Source of the DNA: CBDDCQ01 sp965226285
Lineage (GTDB): Bacteria > Bacteroidota > Bacteroidia > Flavobacteriales > Ichthyobacteriaceae
NCBI GenBank assembly: GCA_965226285.1
Contig: CBDDCQ010000004.1
Span: forward strand, 1 to 64,000
DNA: 64,000 nt
Direction: 5' to 3'
The notes beneath the pieces were generated by a model. That model saw only the letters and a list, made by a program, of their open reading frames with translations. It was not told the DNA's origin and ran no database searches. The position numbers and the translations under genes were made by a program. Below, one piece after another: positions 43,862-52,768 of the stretch (its first letter is position 1; every line of letters begins with the position of its first letter).

Positions 43862-44800
43862 ATGCCAAATTACTATTTAGAAGACTTAGATCCTTCAAAA
43901 TTTGAAGAGTTAGTAGTTGCTATTTGTAATGAAATTTTAGGTATTGGTGTTATATCTTTTGCAAAAGGTAAAGATGGAGGAAAAGATGCTAAGTTTGAAG
44001 GTAAAGCTCAAAAATACCCATCTTCTAAAGATCCTTGGAGTGGAAAATTTGTAATTCAAGCAAAACATACAAGCAATCCTATTGCCTCTTGCTCAGATAG
44101 TCACTTTAAAAATATTTTAAAAAAAGAGATAAAAAAAATTAAAAGTTTAGTAGATAAAAATGAAATAAATAATTATTTACTCTTTACCAATAGAAAATAT
44201 ACAGCGGTTAATGGAGAAAAATTATTATATCAGATAAAAGATGAAACAGTTTTAAATAATGTAGTTATTTTAGGAAAAGAAACCCTCAATAGATATCTTG
44301 ATTCAAACAAAGGTATTGTAAAACAATTTAGTCTAGGATTACCCGATTTATTTAATTTTAATGATGAAGAAATAAAAAAAGTATTAATAGAGTTAAAAAA
44401 ACATTTACCTACTAACAAAAAAGATATTAAGGTGGCTATTGAAAAGGTGAAATATGATTTTTATCATATAGAAAAAAAACAAAAAAACCAAAAGAATGAA
44501 TTAGGACAAGAATACTATGAACAAAGTATGTTAGGAGAATCTTTAAAATATTTTACAGATATAAAAGACTTTTTAGCTAATCCTATTAATGAAGAGTTTA
44601 AAGAATATTATGAGGGAACTGCACATGAATTAAATCAAATTATTTTAATTAAAAGAAGAAATTATGGGGCTTTTGAAGAATTGTTTGTTTATATTGCTAA
44701 AAAAATATGGGAAGGAGAATCTTCTACAAAAATTAGCAAAAGGCATGTAACTATGATTTTACATTATATGTATTTTGAATGTTTAATAGGTAAAAAATGA
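43862..44800 (+). CDS. ABC-three-component system effector with Mrr/REase-like N-terminus
   Basis: 312 residues. The N-terminus has a restriction-endonuclease-like fold: FEELVVAICNEIL with Glu16/17, GKDGGKDAKFEG with Asp38 and Asp42, and FVIQAKH at 63-69 (QxK in place of ExK). Residues about 170-312 are helical, with EYYEGTAHELNQIILIKRRN, a type of C-terminal domain used in ABC-3C proteins to bind the other two components. It overlaps the next gene by 4 bases (ATGA). In ABC-3C systems, described by comparative genomics, an effector is held by a middle component and an SMC-like ATPase, thought to sense invading DNA. A DNA-cutting role is inferred. Confidence 0.78.
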   Translation: MPNYYLEDLDPSKFEELVVAICNEILGIGVISFAKGKDGGKDAKFEGKAQKYPSSKDPWSGKFVIQAKHTSNPIASCSDSHFKNILKKEIKKIKSLVDKNEINNYLLFTNRKYTAVNGEKLLYQIKDETVLNNVVILGKETLNRYLDSNKGIVKQFSLGLPDLFNFNDEEIKKVLIELKKHLPTNKKDIKVAIEKVKYDFYHIEKKQKNQKNELGQEYYEQSMLGESLKYFTDIKDFLANPINEEFKEYYEGTAHELNQIILIKRRNYGAFEELFVYIAKKIWEGESSTKISKRHVTMILHYMYFECLIGKK

Positions 44801-45030
44801 TTAGACCAGATAGACATACTAATCCAGATATTTCAGTTATTAATATTAGTGTTTTTATATTGCAATATTTAAATAAGTTTTATGATATTGGCTATGATGA
44901 TTTGATGAATAAAGTTGTAGAAGAACTAGGAAATCAAACCAAAGAAAATTATCCTTATGCTCTTAATTTTTTATATCTGTTAGGTAAAATAGAATATATA
45001 GAACAATCAGATTCTTTTAAAAAGCTATGA
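44797..45030 (+). CDS. ABC-3C middle component
   Basis: 77 residues, MIRPDRHTNPDISVINISVF at the start, then helical. The opening MIRPDRHxNPDxSV and the small size fit the middle component of ABC-3C systems, a winged-helix-like adaptor between effector and ATPase. It overlaps the neighbour on each side by 4 bases (ATGA), so the three genes are translated as a unit. No independent function can be read. Confidence 0.75.
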   Translation: MIRPDRHTNPDISVINISVFILQYLNKFYDIGYDDLMNKVVEELGNQTKENYPYALNFLYLLGKIEYIEQSDSFKKL

Positions 45031-46835
45031 AGTTAAGTAAGTTATATTGTAATGATCGTAGATTTAAAAACATTAAATTTAATTTAAATGGTATTAATGT
45101 TATTTATGCAGATGTTCAATCTAAAAAGGAAGATAAAAAGAATTCCCACGATTTAGGAAAAACTAAATTTGCAGATATTTTAGATTTTTTATTACTCAAA
45201 AAAATTTATAATAACCATTTTTTAAAAAGAGTAAAAGAAAATGAAATATTAGTATTTATAAACCATGTTTTTTATTTGGAATTGTATTTAAATTCAGGAC
45301 AGTATTTAACCATAAAAAGGGCAGTAAATAATAATACTAAAATTTCCTTTTTACTTCAAGAACAAACTACAAATGAATTTAAAGCTCCTTTGAATTGGTC
45401 TGAAGAAAATATTACAATTGATAAAGCAAAAGATATATTATCAAACTATTTGAAAATAGATTTTTTTCATGATAAGGATTATGATTATCGTAAATCTATT
45501 AGCTATTCTTTGAGGAGACAAGATGACTTTAAAGATGTTTATAAACTAAATAAATTTTCTATGGCAAAAGATGTTTATTGGAAGCCTTTTATGTTTGATT
45601 TGTTAGGATTTAAAGGAAAGCTACTTAAACTAAAATATGATAATGATAAAAAAGTAAAAGAAATTCAAGATAACATAGATAATTTAAAGAAAGATCTTTT
45701 AATAAATATACAAGACAGAGATTATTTTGTAGCTGAAATAGAAAATAAAAAAAATGAAATAGAAGAAATAGAAAAGCAGATAGATCAATTTAATTTTTAC
45801 AAAAAGGATAAGCAATTAATTCGTGCAGGGATTGAAAATATAGAAAATAAAATAAGTTTATGGAATAAAGATTCTTATAGGTTGAATTATGAAATAGAAA
45901 AATTAAAGTCTTCTATAAAGAATAACTTTTCTTTTGATATTAATAAAGTCAAAAAAATATTTGAAGAGACTTCTATCTATTTTCCAAAGGAATTAACTAT
46001 TGATTATCAAAATCTTATGGAGTTCAATCAAAAACTGACTGTTGAAAGAAATAAATTATTAAAACAAACTTTATTAGTTAAAGAAAAAAAACTTAAAGAA
46101 CTTAATACAAAATTAATATCAATAAATAAAGAGCGTGAGGATTTGTTATCTCATTTGACTGATGCAGATACTTTTAAAAAATTTAAATATCATCAAAAAC
46201 AACTGGCAAAGCAAGAAGGAGAGTTGTCTAATTTGAAACAACAATTAGAAAACATAGATAAAATTATATATAAGCAACAAGAAATAAGTGATTTAGAAAA
46301 TAATATTGCCTCTACTGCAAAAGATATAAAAGATATTTTAAATAAAACTGAAACAAACGAAAAATACAACGAAATAAGAACATATTTCACACAGTTATAT
46401 AAAAATGTGATGAATGAAAAAGCTGTATTATCTTTAAAAGTAAACTCAAATGGTAATGTGGATTTTATACCTCCAATAGTTAAGTCAAACCAAGATAATT
46501 TAGATACAGCTAAAGATGAGGGAAATACTTATAAGAAACTACTTTGTGTTGTTTTTGATATAGCCATTATGAAAATTTATAGTAGAGAATCTTATTACCG
46601 TTTTATTTACCATGATGATGTTCTATCTCAACAAGATAATGGAGTTAAAACAAGGCTGTTAAAAATACTTCAAAATATAACAAAAGAGACTAATATTCAG
46701 TATATACTATCAGTAATAAAATCAGATTTACCTACTAATGATGAAGATAAACCAATTTATTTTTCAGAGGATAAAATAGTTTTGAAACTTCATGACAAAG
46801 ATGCATCAGGAACTTTATTTGGATTTGAATTTTAA
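45027..46835 (+). CDS. DUF2326-type SMC-like ATPase of the ABC-3C system
   Basis: 602 residues. The N-terminal nucleotide site is NSHDLGKTKFADILDFLLL (residues about 39-57), a Walker A variant with Asn for the first Gly, as is usual in this group. Long coiled coils fill about 205-440 (DNIDNLKKDLLINIQDRDYF and onward). The C-terminal DUF2326 half has FIYHDDVLSQQDNGVKTRLL, the Walker B-like part, then ILSVIKSDLP. It is related to SMC/RecN ABC ATPases and would scan or grip DNA for the effector encoded two genes earlier. Its last codons lie in the 42-bp repeat shared with 43673-43714, so the operon is bounded by hsdR scraps at both ends. Confidence 0.8.
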   Translation: MKLSKLYCNDRRFKNIKFNLNGINVIYADVQSKKEDKKNSHDLGKTKFADILDFLLLKKIYNNHFLKRVKENEILVFINHVFYLELYLNSGQYLTIKRAVNNNTKISFLLQEQTTNEFKAPLNWSEENITIDKAKDILSNYLKIDFFHDKDYDYRKSISYSLRRQDDFKDVYKLNKFSMAKDVYWKPFMFDLLGFKGKLLKLKYDNDKKVKEIQDNIDNLKKDLLINIQDRDYFVAEIENKKNEIEEIEKQIDQFNFYKKDKQLIRAGIENIENKISLWNKDSYRLNYEIEKLKSSIKNNFSFDINKVKKIFEETSIYFPKELTIDYQNLMEFNQKLTVERNKLLKQTLLVKEKKLKELNTKLISINKEREDLLSHLTDADTFKKFKYHQKQLAKQEGELSNLKQQLENIDKIIYKQQEISDLENNIASTAKDIKDILNKTETNEKYNEIRTYFTQLYKNVMNEKAVLSLKVNSNGNVDFIPPIVKSNQDNLDTAKDEGNTYKKLLCVVFDIAIMKIYSRESYYRFIYHDDVLSQQDNGVKTRLLKILQNITKETNIQYILSVIKSDLPTNDEDKPIYFSEDKIVLKLHDKDASGTLFGFEF

Positions 46836-46864
46836 AATTTGACAATAAAAATGAACGAAGCACA
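46823..46864 (+). repeat. 42-bp repeat at the 5' end of an hsdR relic (second copy)
   Basis: Same 42 bases as 43673-43714, covering the end of the DUF2326 gene and the start of the second hsdR scrap. Confidence 0.85.
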
Positions 46865-46973
46865 AACCAAATATGATTTAATAAACCCTGCCTTAAAAAA
46901 AGCAGGTTGGGGAGTGGTTGAAGATAGCAAAATTTTATTAGAGTTTTTTATTTCAAAAGGAAGGAAGTCATAG
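46851..46973 (+). pseudogene. hsdR: hsdR N-terminal scrap
   Basis: MNEAQTKYDLINPALKKAGW, then GVVEDSKILLEFFISKGRKS and stop: the classic start of a type I HsdR subunit (…LIDPALxxAGWGVVE…), cut after 40 residues. The 50 bases after it are open in another frame (EVIDEIKAEIKRLKRIKKQ), a helical tail of some other restriction protein. Confidence 0.85.
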
Positions 46974-47024
46974 ATGAAATAAAAGCAGAAATAAAAAGGT
47001 TAAAACGGATTAAAAAACAACAAA

Positions 47025-47911
47025 ATGAAACCACCCTCATTATTTGAACTTAGCGGGACACCTAATAGAAAAAATACTTTAGTTGATATTTATCATAAAT
47101 CAAAGCAATATAAGGGATTAGATAAGTATTATACCAAAAAAGAAATAGCACTGTTTTGTCTTGATAAATTAAACACAAAAGTTTATGATTTTATCATAGA
47201 ACCCAGTGCGGGCAATGGTGCATTTTATGATGATATAAAACACGACAATAAAATAGGGTTGGATATATCACCAGATAATTCAAATATCATTAAACAAGAT
47301 TGGTTTACATACAACATTGATAGTTGTTATAAAAATGTTTTAATTATTGGTAATCCTCCTTTTGGTATTAATAATATTTTATCCACAGCATTTTTGAAAC
47401 ATTCTTTTAGTTTTGAAAATGTAAAAACGGTTGCTTTTATACTACCAAATGTGTATAAAAAACATACCAAACAAAAGGTAATTTCTAATAATGGAGAATT
47501 AAAAACATTTATCCTTTGCCCAAAAATAGCTTTATTTTTGAAAATAAAACAAAACATATTCCTTGCTCCTTTTTTATCTTTGATAGATCAAAGGGAAAGG
47601 ACTTGAGGTTTATTCCTGAAAAATATAAAGACACTAAAGACTTTACTTTTGGGAATAAGAATGATTTTGATATATTTGTTTTTGGAGCCTCTCCTACTAA
47701 AATAATCACCAATCCTACTGAAAATAATAGAGGTTATTTTCTAAAATCTAAAATTCCTGTAAAAATGCTCATCAACAATATTAAATCTATAAAATGGAAC
47801 GGTCATAGTTGTGCTAATGGGGGCGTTTTTTGGCTAACTAAAGCAGAGTTTTGTTACTTTTATAGCAAGGCTATTTATGGGATAGAAAAAATAAAGATTA
47901 TAAAAATATGA
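47025..47911 (+). pseudogene. Adenine DNA methyltransferase of the MjaI-like cassette, frameshifted
   Basis: The first frame (47025-47606) has IIEPSAGNGAFYDDIKHDNK with motif I (EPSAGNG, residues 59-65) and GNPPFG (NPPF, 110-113), so an N6-adenine methylase. The protein goes on in another frame from about 47520 (PKNSFIFENKTKHIPCSFF to GVFWLTKAEFCYFY). Adding one A to the A5 run at 47522-47526 restores a 295-residue frame ending at 47911, where the ATGA overlaps the next gene. As written the protein breaks off after about 165 native residues, with the catalytic motif but not the C-terminal part. Its tail is duplicated as debris at 41337-41500. Confidence 0.8.
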
Positions 47912-49209
47912 TACCAACAAAACACGATATTATTATGGGTGATAGCAGACAAATAGACTTTTTGTCTGATGCATCAGTGCAGCTTGCACTTACGTCCCCT
48001 CCTTATTGGCAATTAAAAGATTACGGTACTGAAAATCAAATAGGCTATCATCAAAGTTATGAAGATTATATTAATCACTTAAATTTAGTGTGGAAAGAAT
48101 GTTATCGTGTTTTGGAGCCTGGATGTAGGCTTTGTGTCAATATAGGCGATCAATTTGCACGTTCAGTGTATTATGGACGTTATAAAGTAATTCCTATTAG
48201 AACGGAGATTATAAAATTTTGCGAAAGCATCGGTTTTGATTATATGGGAGCCATTATTTGGCAAAAACAAACCACCAGTAATACCACTGGGGGAGCATCT
48301 TTAATGGGGAGCTATCCCTATCCTAGAAATGGTATTTTATCCATAGATTACGAGTTTATTTTATTATTTAAGAAATTAGGTACACCTTTAAAAATAAATA
48401 GAGAAAAAAAAATGGCATCAAAAATGACCAAAGAGCAGTGGAAGGAATATTTTAAAGGACATTGGCATTTTGGGGGTACTAAGCAAGATGGGCATATAGC
48501 TATGTTCCCTGAGGAATTGCCAAGCAGGCTTATACAAATGTTTTCTTTTGTAGGAGAAACCGTACTGGACCCTTTTATGGGTAGTGGTACCACATCCTTA
48601 GTCGCTAAAAAACTTGATAGAAATTCGGTGGGTTATGAAATTAATACTTCTTTTAAACCACTGATAGAAAAAAGAATAGACGTTTTTAATCAAGATTTAT
48701 TTCCTAAGGTTGTTAATTTTCATCATCAAAAAATTAATATAGATTTTAAAAAAGAAATTGAAAAATTACCTTATATATTTAAAGATTTTCATCAACTGGA
48801 TAAAAAAACAGACCCTAAAAAGCGAACATTTGGCTCTAAAATAGATAAACACACAAAGGATAGAGAGACTTTTTTTAGGGTTAAAAAAATTATAAGCCCC
48901 ACCTTGATAAAGCTCAATAATGAATCAATCGTTCGTTTGATTGGTATAGCCGATAAAGCGGATAAAGAAAAAGAAGCAATCGATTTTTTGCTACAAAAAA
49001 CCCATAAACAACCCGTTTATTTAAAGTATGATGATGTTCAACACGATAGCGAGCAGTATGTACTTGCTTATGTTTATTTAAAAAATAAGACTTTTTTAAA
49101 TGCACATCTCATTAAAAATGGTTTGGTTAATGTTTGTACTAAAAATGATTATATTCAAAAGAATAAATTTTTAAAATTGGAACAAAATGGCAAAAGAATG
49201 GATCCTTAA
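47908..49209 (+). CDS. N4-cytosine DNA methyltransferase with C-terminal SNase-like domain
   Basis: 433 residues. TSPPYW at 29-34 is the catalytic motif typical of N4-cytosine methylases, and DPFMGSGTT at 221-229 is the AdoMet motif. GHWHFGGTKQDGH is part of the target-recognition region. Residues about 315-430 (SPTLIKLNNESIVRLIGIAD, YVLAYVYLKNKTFLNAHLIK) follow the OB-fold pattern of staphylococcal-type nucleases. The conserved Arg and Glu that cut DNA are not obvious, so it may only bind DNA. The end overlaps the endonuclease gene by 23 bases. It protects the site cut by the next protein. Confidence 0.85.
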   Translation: MIPTKHDIIMGDSRQIDFLSDASVQLALTSPPYWQLKDYGTENQIGYHQSYEDYINHLNLVWKECYRVLEPGCRLCVNIGDQFARSVYYGRYKVIPIRTEIIKFCESIGFDYMGAIIWQKQTTSNTTGGASLMGSYPYPRNGILSIDYEFILLFKKLGTPLKINREKKMASKMTKEQWKEYFKGHWHFGGTKQDGHIAMFPEELPSRLIQMFSFVGETVLDPFMGSGTTSLVAKKLDRNSVGYEINTSFKPLIEKRIDVFNQDLFPKVVNFHHQKINIDFKKEIEKLPYIFKDFHQLDKKTDPKKRTFGSKIDKHTKDRETFFRVKKIISPTLIKLNNESIVRLIGIADKADKEKEAIDFLLQKTHKQPVYLKYDDVQHDSEQYVLAYVYLKNKTFLNAHLIKNGLVNVCTKNDYIQKNKFLKLEQNGKRMDP

Positions 49210-49831
49210 TAGTGCAATGAGTCGTTTTCAGCTTAATTTTAAAAGAAATGTAGGCTCAACTTCAGAAAACATTAGAAAATGTAGTCCTAAAACTTTGGAG
49301 GATTGGGAAGAGTATTATTTTAAAAATGTACGTTCCAAAGAACATATAGAAGAACTTGGTAAAAGATTATATATCAAAATAACAGAAGTTTTAAAATCTG
49401 AATTAGAAGAAATTACAGAACAGGACTGTATAGCATATATGATTAATCTTGTTATTAACAGAACATACGATGGATATATTACAGAAAAAGAAACGGTTTA
49501 TGGTCAACTACAATCAGAAATAGGCGATTTTTATAAAATAGAACCCGCACCAGATAAGTGGGATAGGTTATACAATGTAGATTTTTATATTAAAGTTAAC
49601 GAAAAATACATTGGCATTCAAATAAAACCAGTTAATAACATACAATTACCTCAAATACATAAAGAGCAAAAAATACAAAAGCAAACACATATTGGGTTTA
49701 CAAGGAAATTTGGAGGTAAAGTATTTTATATCTTTTCTCGAACTATAGAAAAGAAAAAAGAAATTATCAATAAAGAAGTGATAAATGAAATAAAAGAAGA
49801 AATAACAAAATTAGAACAACATGACACTTAA
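49187..49831 (+). CDS. MjaI-like type II restriction endonuclease
   Basis: 214 residues. The opening KEWILNSAMSRFQLNFKRNV, then HIEELGKRLYIKITEV, NRTYDGYITE and APDKWDRLYNVDFYIKV are the signature blocks I associate with the MjaI endonuclease family. Asp132 and Gln145-Ile-Lys147 (NVDFYIKV...IGIQIKP) form the likely active site of a PD-(D/E)XK fold. R.MjaI itself cuts CTAG, and its methylase is an m4C enzyme, which agrees with the methylase upstream; the same site here is an inference. It overlaps the methylase gene before it and the small lipoprotein gene after it. Confidence 0.8.
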   Translation: MAKEWILNSAMSRFQLNFKRNVGSTSENIRKCSPKTLEDWEEYYFKNVRSKEHIEELGKRLYIKITEVLKSELEEITEQDCIAYMINLVINRTYDGYITEKETVYGQLQSEIGDFYKIEPAPDKWDRLYNVDFYIKVNEKYIGIQIKPVNNIQLPQIHKEQKIQKQTHIGFTRKFGGKVFYIFSRTIEKKKEIINKEVINEIKEEITKLEQHDT

Positions 49832-49988
49832 CATCCTTAAAAAATGTACCGCAATTATTTTATATTTATTGATTTTATTACTACTAAGTTGCAATAAAGA
49901 TGATTTTTGCGATCAAAAAGGCACGTTTCGTTTAGTGATTACTTTTTATGATAAAGACAACCCCGATCAGATAGCTATTAGCCCTTAA
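49821..49988 (+). CDS. Small lipoprotein, probably truncated
   Basis: 55 residues: MTLNILKKC, a hydrophobic helix (AIILYLLILLLLSC) with lipobox LLSC (Cys24), then NKDDFCDQKGTFRLVITFYD. The reading frame enters the 43-bp repeat at 49983 and stops there. The C-terminal part was therefore probably replaced when the repeat joined, leaving only the first part of a larger surface protein. The same KDDFCNQKGT stretch appears as debris at 41510-41545. It overlaps the endonuclease gene by 11 bases. Confidence 0.6.
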   Translation: MTLNILKKCTAIILYLLILLLLSCNKDDFCDQKGTFRLVITFYDKDNPDQIAISP

Positions 49989-50025
49989 AATATCCATGAA
50001 ATACTAATAACGAAATAAAATGATA
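49983..50025 (+). repeat. 43-bp direct repeat, right copy
   Basis: Identical to 41295-41337, the tail of the restriction-methylase-specificity gene. It marks the right border of the defence block, 100 bases before pdhA. Confidence 0.9.
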
Positions 50026-50086
50026 ATTAATAAAAGATAAAAAGAATAATAGAAAATTTAAATATGAATTGAAAAAATATTTTATT

Positions 50087-50094
50087 TAAATTTG
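50087..50094 (+). promoter_or_regulatory. pdhA: -7 promoter motif for pdhA
   Basis: TAAATTTG, fitting TAnnTTTG, 35 bases before the ATG. It lies outside the defence block, so core expression does not depend on it. Confidence 0.6.
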
Positions 50095-50128
50095 CATCTT
50101 GAAAGTTCGAATGTTATAAACATAAAGT

Positions 50129-51118
50129 ATGAAAAAAATCACAAAACAAACTTATTTAGAATGGTATGAAAATATGCTGCTTTGGAGAAAGTTTGAGGAA
50201 AAATGTGCTGCATTGTATATACAACAAAAAATAAGAGGTTTTCTACATCTGTATAATGGTCAAGAAGCTGTATTAGCAGGCTCACTCCATGCTATGGATA
50301 TGACCAAAGATAAAATGATAACTGCATATAGAAATCATGTGCAACCCATTGGAATGGGGGAGGATCCTAGGAAAGTGATGGCGGAACTTATGGGAAAAGA
50401 GACCGGTACTTCTAAAGGACAAGGAGGTTCTATGCATATTTTTTCTAAAAAAAATAGATTTTATGGTGGTCATGGTATTGTAGGAGGGCAAATTCCATTG
50501 GGTGCAGGTTTGGCTTTTGCAGATAAGTACTTTAATAGAAAAGCTGTTACCTTAACCTATATGGGAGATGGTGCTATGAGGCAAGGCACCTTTCATGAAA
50601 CTATGAATATGGCTATGACTTGGAAACTTCCCGTAGTATTTGTAATAGAAAATAATCAATATGCTATGGGAACTTCTGTAGAGAGAACGGCTAATCATAC
50701 GGATTTATATAAAGCAGCATTAGGATATGAAATGCCTTCTGAGCAAGTAGATGGTATGAATCCGATGGCAGTAGCCAAATGTTTTGATAAGGCTATTACC
50801 AGAGCTAGAAAAGGTGATGGACCTACACTTATAGAGGCTAAAACTTATAGATATAAAGGACATTCAATGTCTGATGCTCAAAACTATAGAACTAAAGAAG
50901 AGGTAGCCAAATATCAAGAGATAGATCCTATTACACAGGTATTAAATGTAATTAAAGATAAAAAGTATGCTACTGAAAAGCAACTAAATGAAGTAGATGA
51001 AAAAGTAAAGAATATTATAAAAGAGTGCATTGAGTTTGGAGAAAAATCAAACTTCCCAAATGCTGACAAATTATATGATTATGTTTATGAACAAAAAGAT
51101 TACCCTTTCTTGGTTTAA
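50129..51118 (+). CDS. pdhA: Pyruvate dehydrogenase E1 component, alpha subunit
   Basis: 329 residues. The thiamine-diphosphate motif is GDGAMRQGTFHETMNMAMTW, with VIENNQYAMGTSVERT completing it. MLLWRKFEEKCAALYIQQKI, LYNGQEAVLAG and YRYKGHSMSDAQNYRTKEEV are typical of the alpha chain, and the last holds a phosphorylation-loop-like stretch. With the beta subunit, which is not in this window, it decarboxylates pyruvate and feeds E2. The E2 gene follows after 35 bases. Confidence 0.95.
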   Translation: MKKITKQTYLEWYENMLLWRKFEEKCAALYIQQKIRGFLHLYNGQEAVLAGSLHAMDMTKDKMITAYRNHVQPIGMGEDPRKVMAELMGKETGTSKGQGGSMHIFSKKNRFYGGHGIVGGQIPLGAGLAFADKYFNRKAVTLTYMGDGAMRQGTFHETMNMAMTWKLPVVFVIENNQYAMGTSVERTANHTDLYKAALGYEMPSEQVDGMNPMAVAKCFDKAITRARKGDGPTLIEAKTYRYKGHSMSDAQNYRTKEEVAKYQEIDPITQVLNVIKDKKYATEKQLNEVDEKVKNIIKECIEFGEKSNFPNADKLYDYVYEQKDYPFLV

Positions 51119-51153
51119 AATTTTAAGTGAAACTTGATTAAAAAAATATACAA

Positions 51154-52768
51154 ATGGCTGAAATAGTTACAATGCCTCGTTTGAGCGATACCATGACGGA
51201 GGGAACTGTTGCCAAATGGCATAAGAAAGTAGGAGATAAAGTATCTGAAGGAGATTTATTAGCTGACATAGAGACGGATAAAGCTACTATGGAATTTGAA
51301 TCTTTTCAAGAGGGTACACTTTTACATATAGGTACAAATGAAGGAGATACAGCACCTGTAGATAGCATTTTAGCTATATTGGGAGAGTCTGGAGAAGACA
51401 TCTCAACATTTTTAAGTGGAGAAAATATAAAGGATAATAATAGTGTTACTGTAGAACAAGAAAAGGTTAGTATAAAGGATACTGTAAATAATATTTCTGA
51501 TGTAAGTGCAGAAGATTTAGGTGTAGAAATAGTTACAATGCCTCGTTTGAGTGATACCATGACGGAAGGAACTGTTGCCAAATGGCATAAGAAAGTAGGA
51601 GATAAAGTATCTGAAGGAGATTTATTAGCTGACATAGAGACGGATAAAGCTACTATGGAATTTGAATCTTTTCAAGAGGGTACGCTTTTACATATAGGTA
51701 TAGATGAAGGAAGTACAGCACCTGTAGATAGCATTTTAGCTATATTGGGAGAATTGGGTACAGATGTAACTCCATTACTTTCTAAAGGTAATACTGTAAA
51801 CGTAGAGAAAGTAAACCAAACTATTCAACCTGCTAATCTCGAAATAAAGACAGAGAAAAAGGTAAAAACGCCCACTAAAAAAGCAATTACGCTTACTACC
51901 CATAGAAATCCAAATGAGAGACTAAAAGTATCTCCATTAGCTAAAAAGATGGCATCAGAAAAAGGTATTAACCTTAATAAAGTTATTGGAACGGGCGATA
52001 GTGGTAGAATTATTAAAAGAGATATAGATAATTATGAACCTGTTGCTAACTTAGTTAATTCAGTAACTTCTGCTGTAGGACTTACAGAAAATTATACTGA
52101 AAGTATAATTTCTCAAATGAGAAAAACTGTTGCCAAGAGGTTAACAGAATCTAAATTTACAGCACCACACTACTATCTTACCATAGAAATAGATATGGAT
52201 AATACTATTCAATCTAGAAAAGCTATAAATAGTCTACCCGATACTAAGGTATCATTTAACGATATAGTAATCAAAGCTACTTCTGTAGCGATAAGAAAAC
52301 ATCCTAATATCAACACTTATTGGCAACAAAATAAAATAAGGTATAATAATCATATTCATATAGGTGTAGCTGTAGCTGTAGAAGATGGATTATTAGTTCC
52401 TGTAGTGAAGTTTGCCGATACCAAATCGCTTACTCAAATCTCAAAAGAAGTAAAGGATTACGCCAAAAGAGCAAGCGGAAAAGAAATTACAACCAAAAGA
52501 TTGGGAAGGTAATACTTTTACCATTTCTAATTTGGGAATGTTTGGTATAGAATCGTTTACTTCTATTATCAATCAACCTGATTCTGCAATTTTATCTGTA
52601 GGAGCTATTGTAGAAAAACCAATAGTGAAAAATGGACAAATAGTACCAGGAAATACTATGAAAGTAACCCTAGCATGTGACCATAGAACTATAGATGGTG
52701 CTACAGCAGCAGGCTTCTTACAAACTTTTAAGCAAATGCTCGAAAATCCTGTAAATATGTTAGCGTAG
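51154..52768 (+). pseudogene. pdhC: Dihydrolipoamide acetyltransferase (pyruvate dehydrogenase E2), frameshifted
   Basis: E2 core of pyruvate dehydrogenase. Two lipoyl domains (residues 2-76 and 126-200) carry the lipoyl-Lys in IETDKATMEFES and are nearly identical in DNA, 372 bp apart. Next come the E1/E3-binding domain (KVSPLAKKMASEKGINLNKV) and the acyltransferase domain (MRKTVAKRLTESKFTAPHYY). The frame is broken at 52484-52486: removing one A of GAAATTA restores KELQPKDWEGNTFTISNLG and the active-site HRTIDG in the next frame, giving 537 residues. Such a break in a core enzyme suggests a sequencing error, though decay cannot be excluded. Confidence 0.85.
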
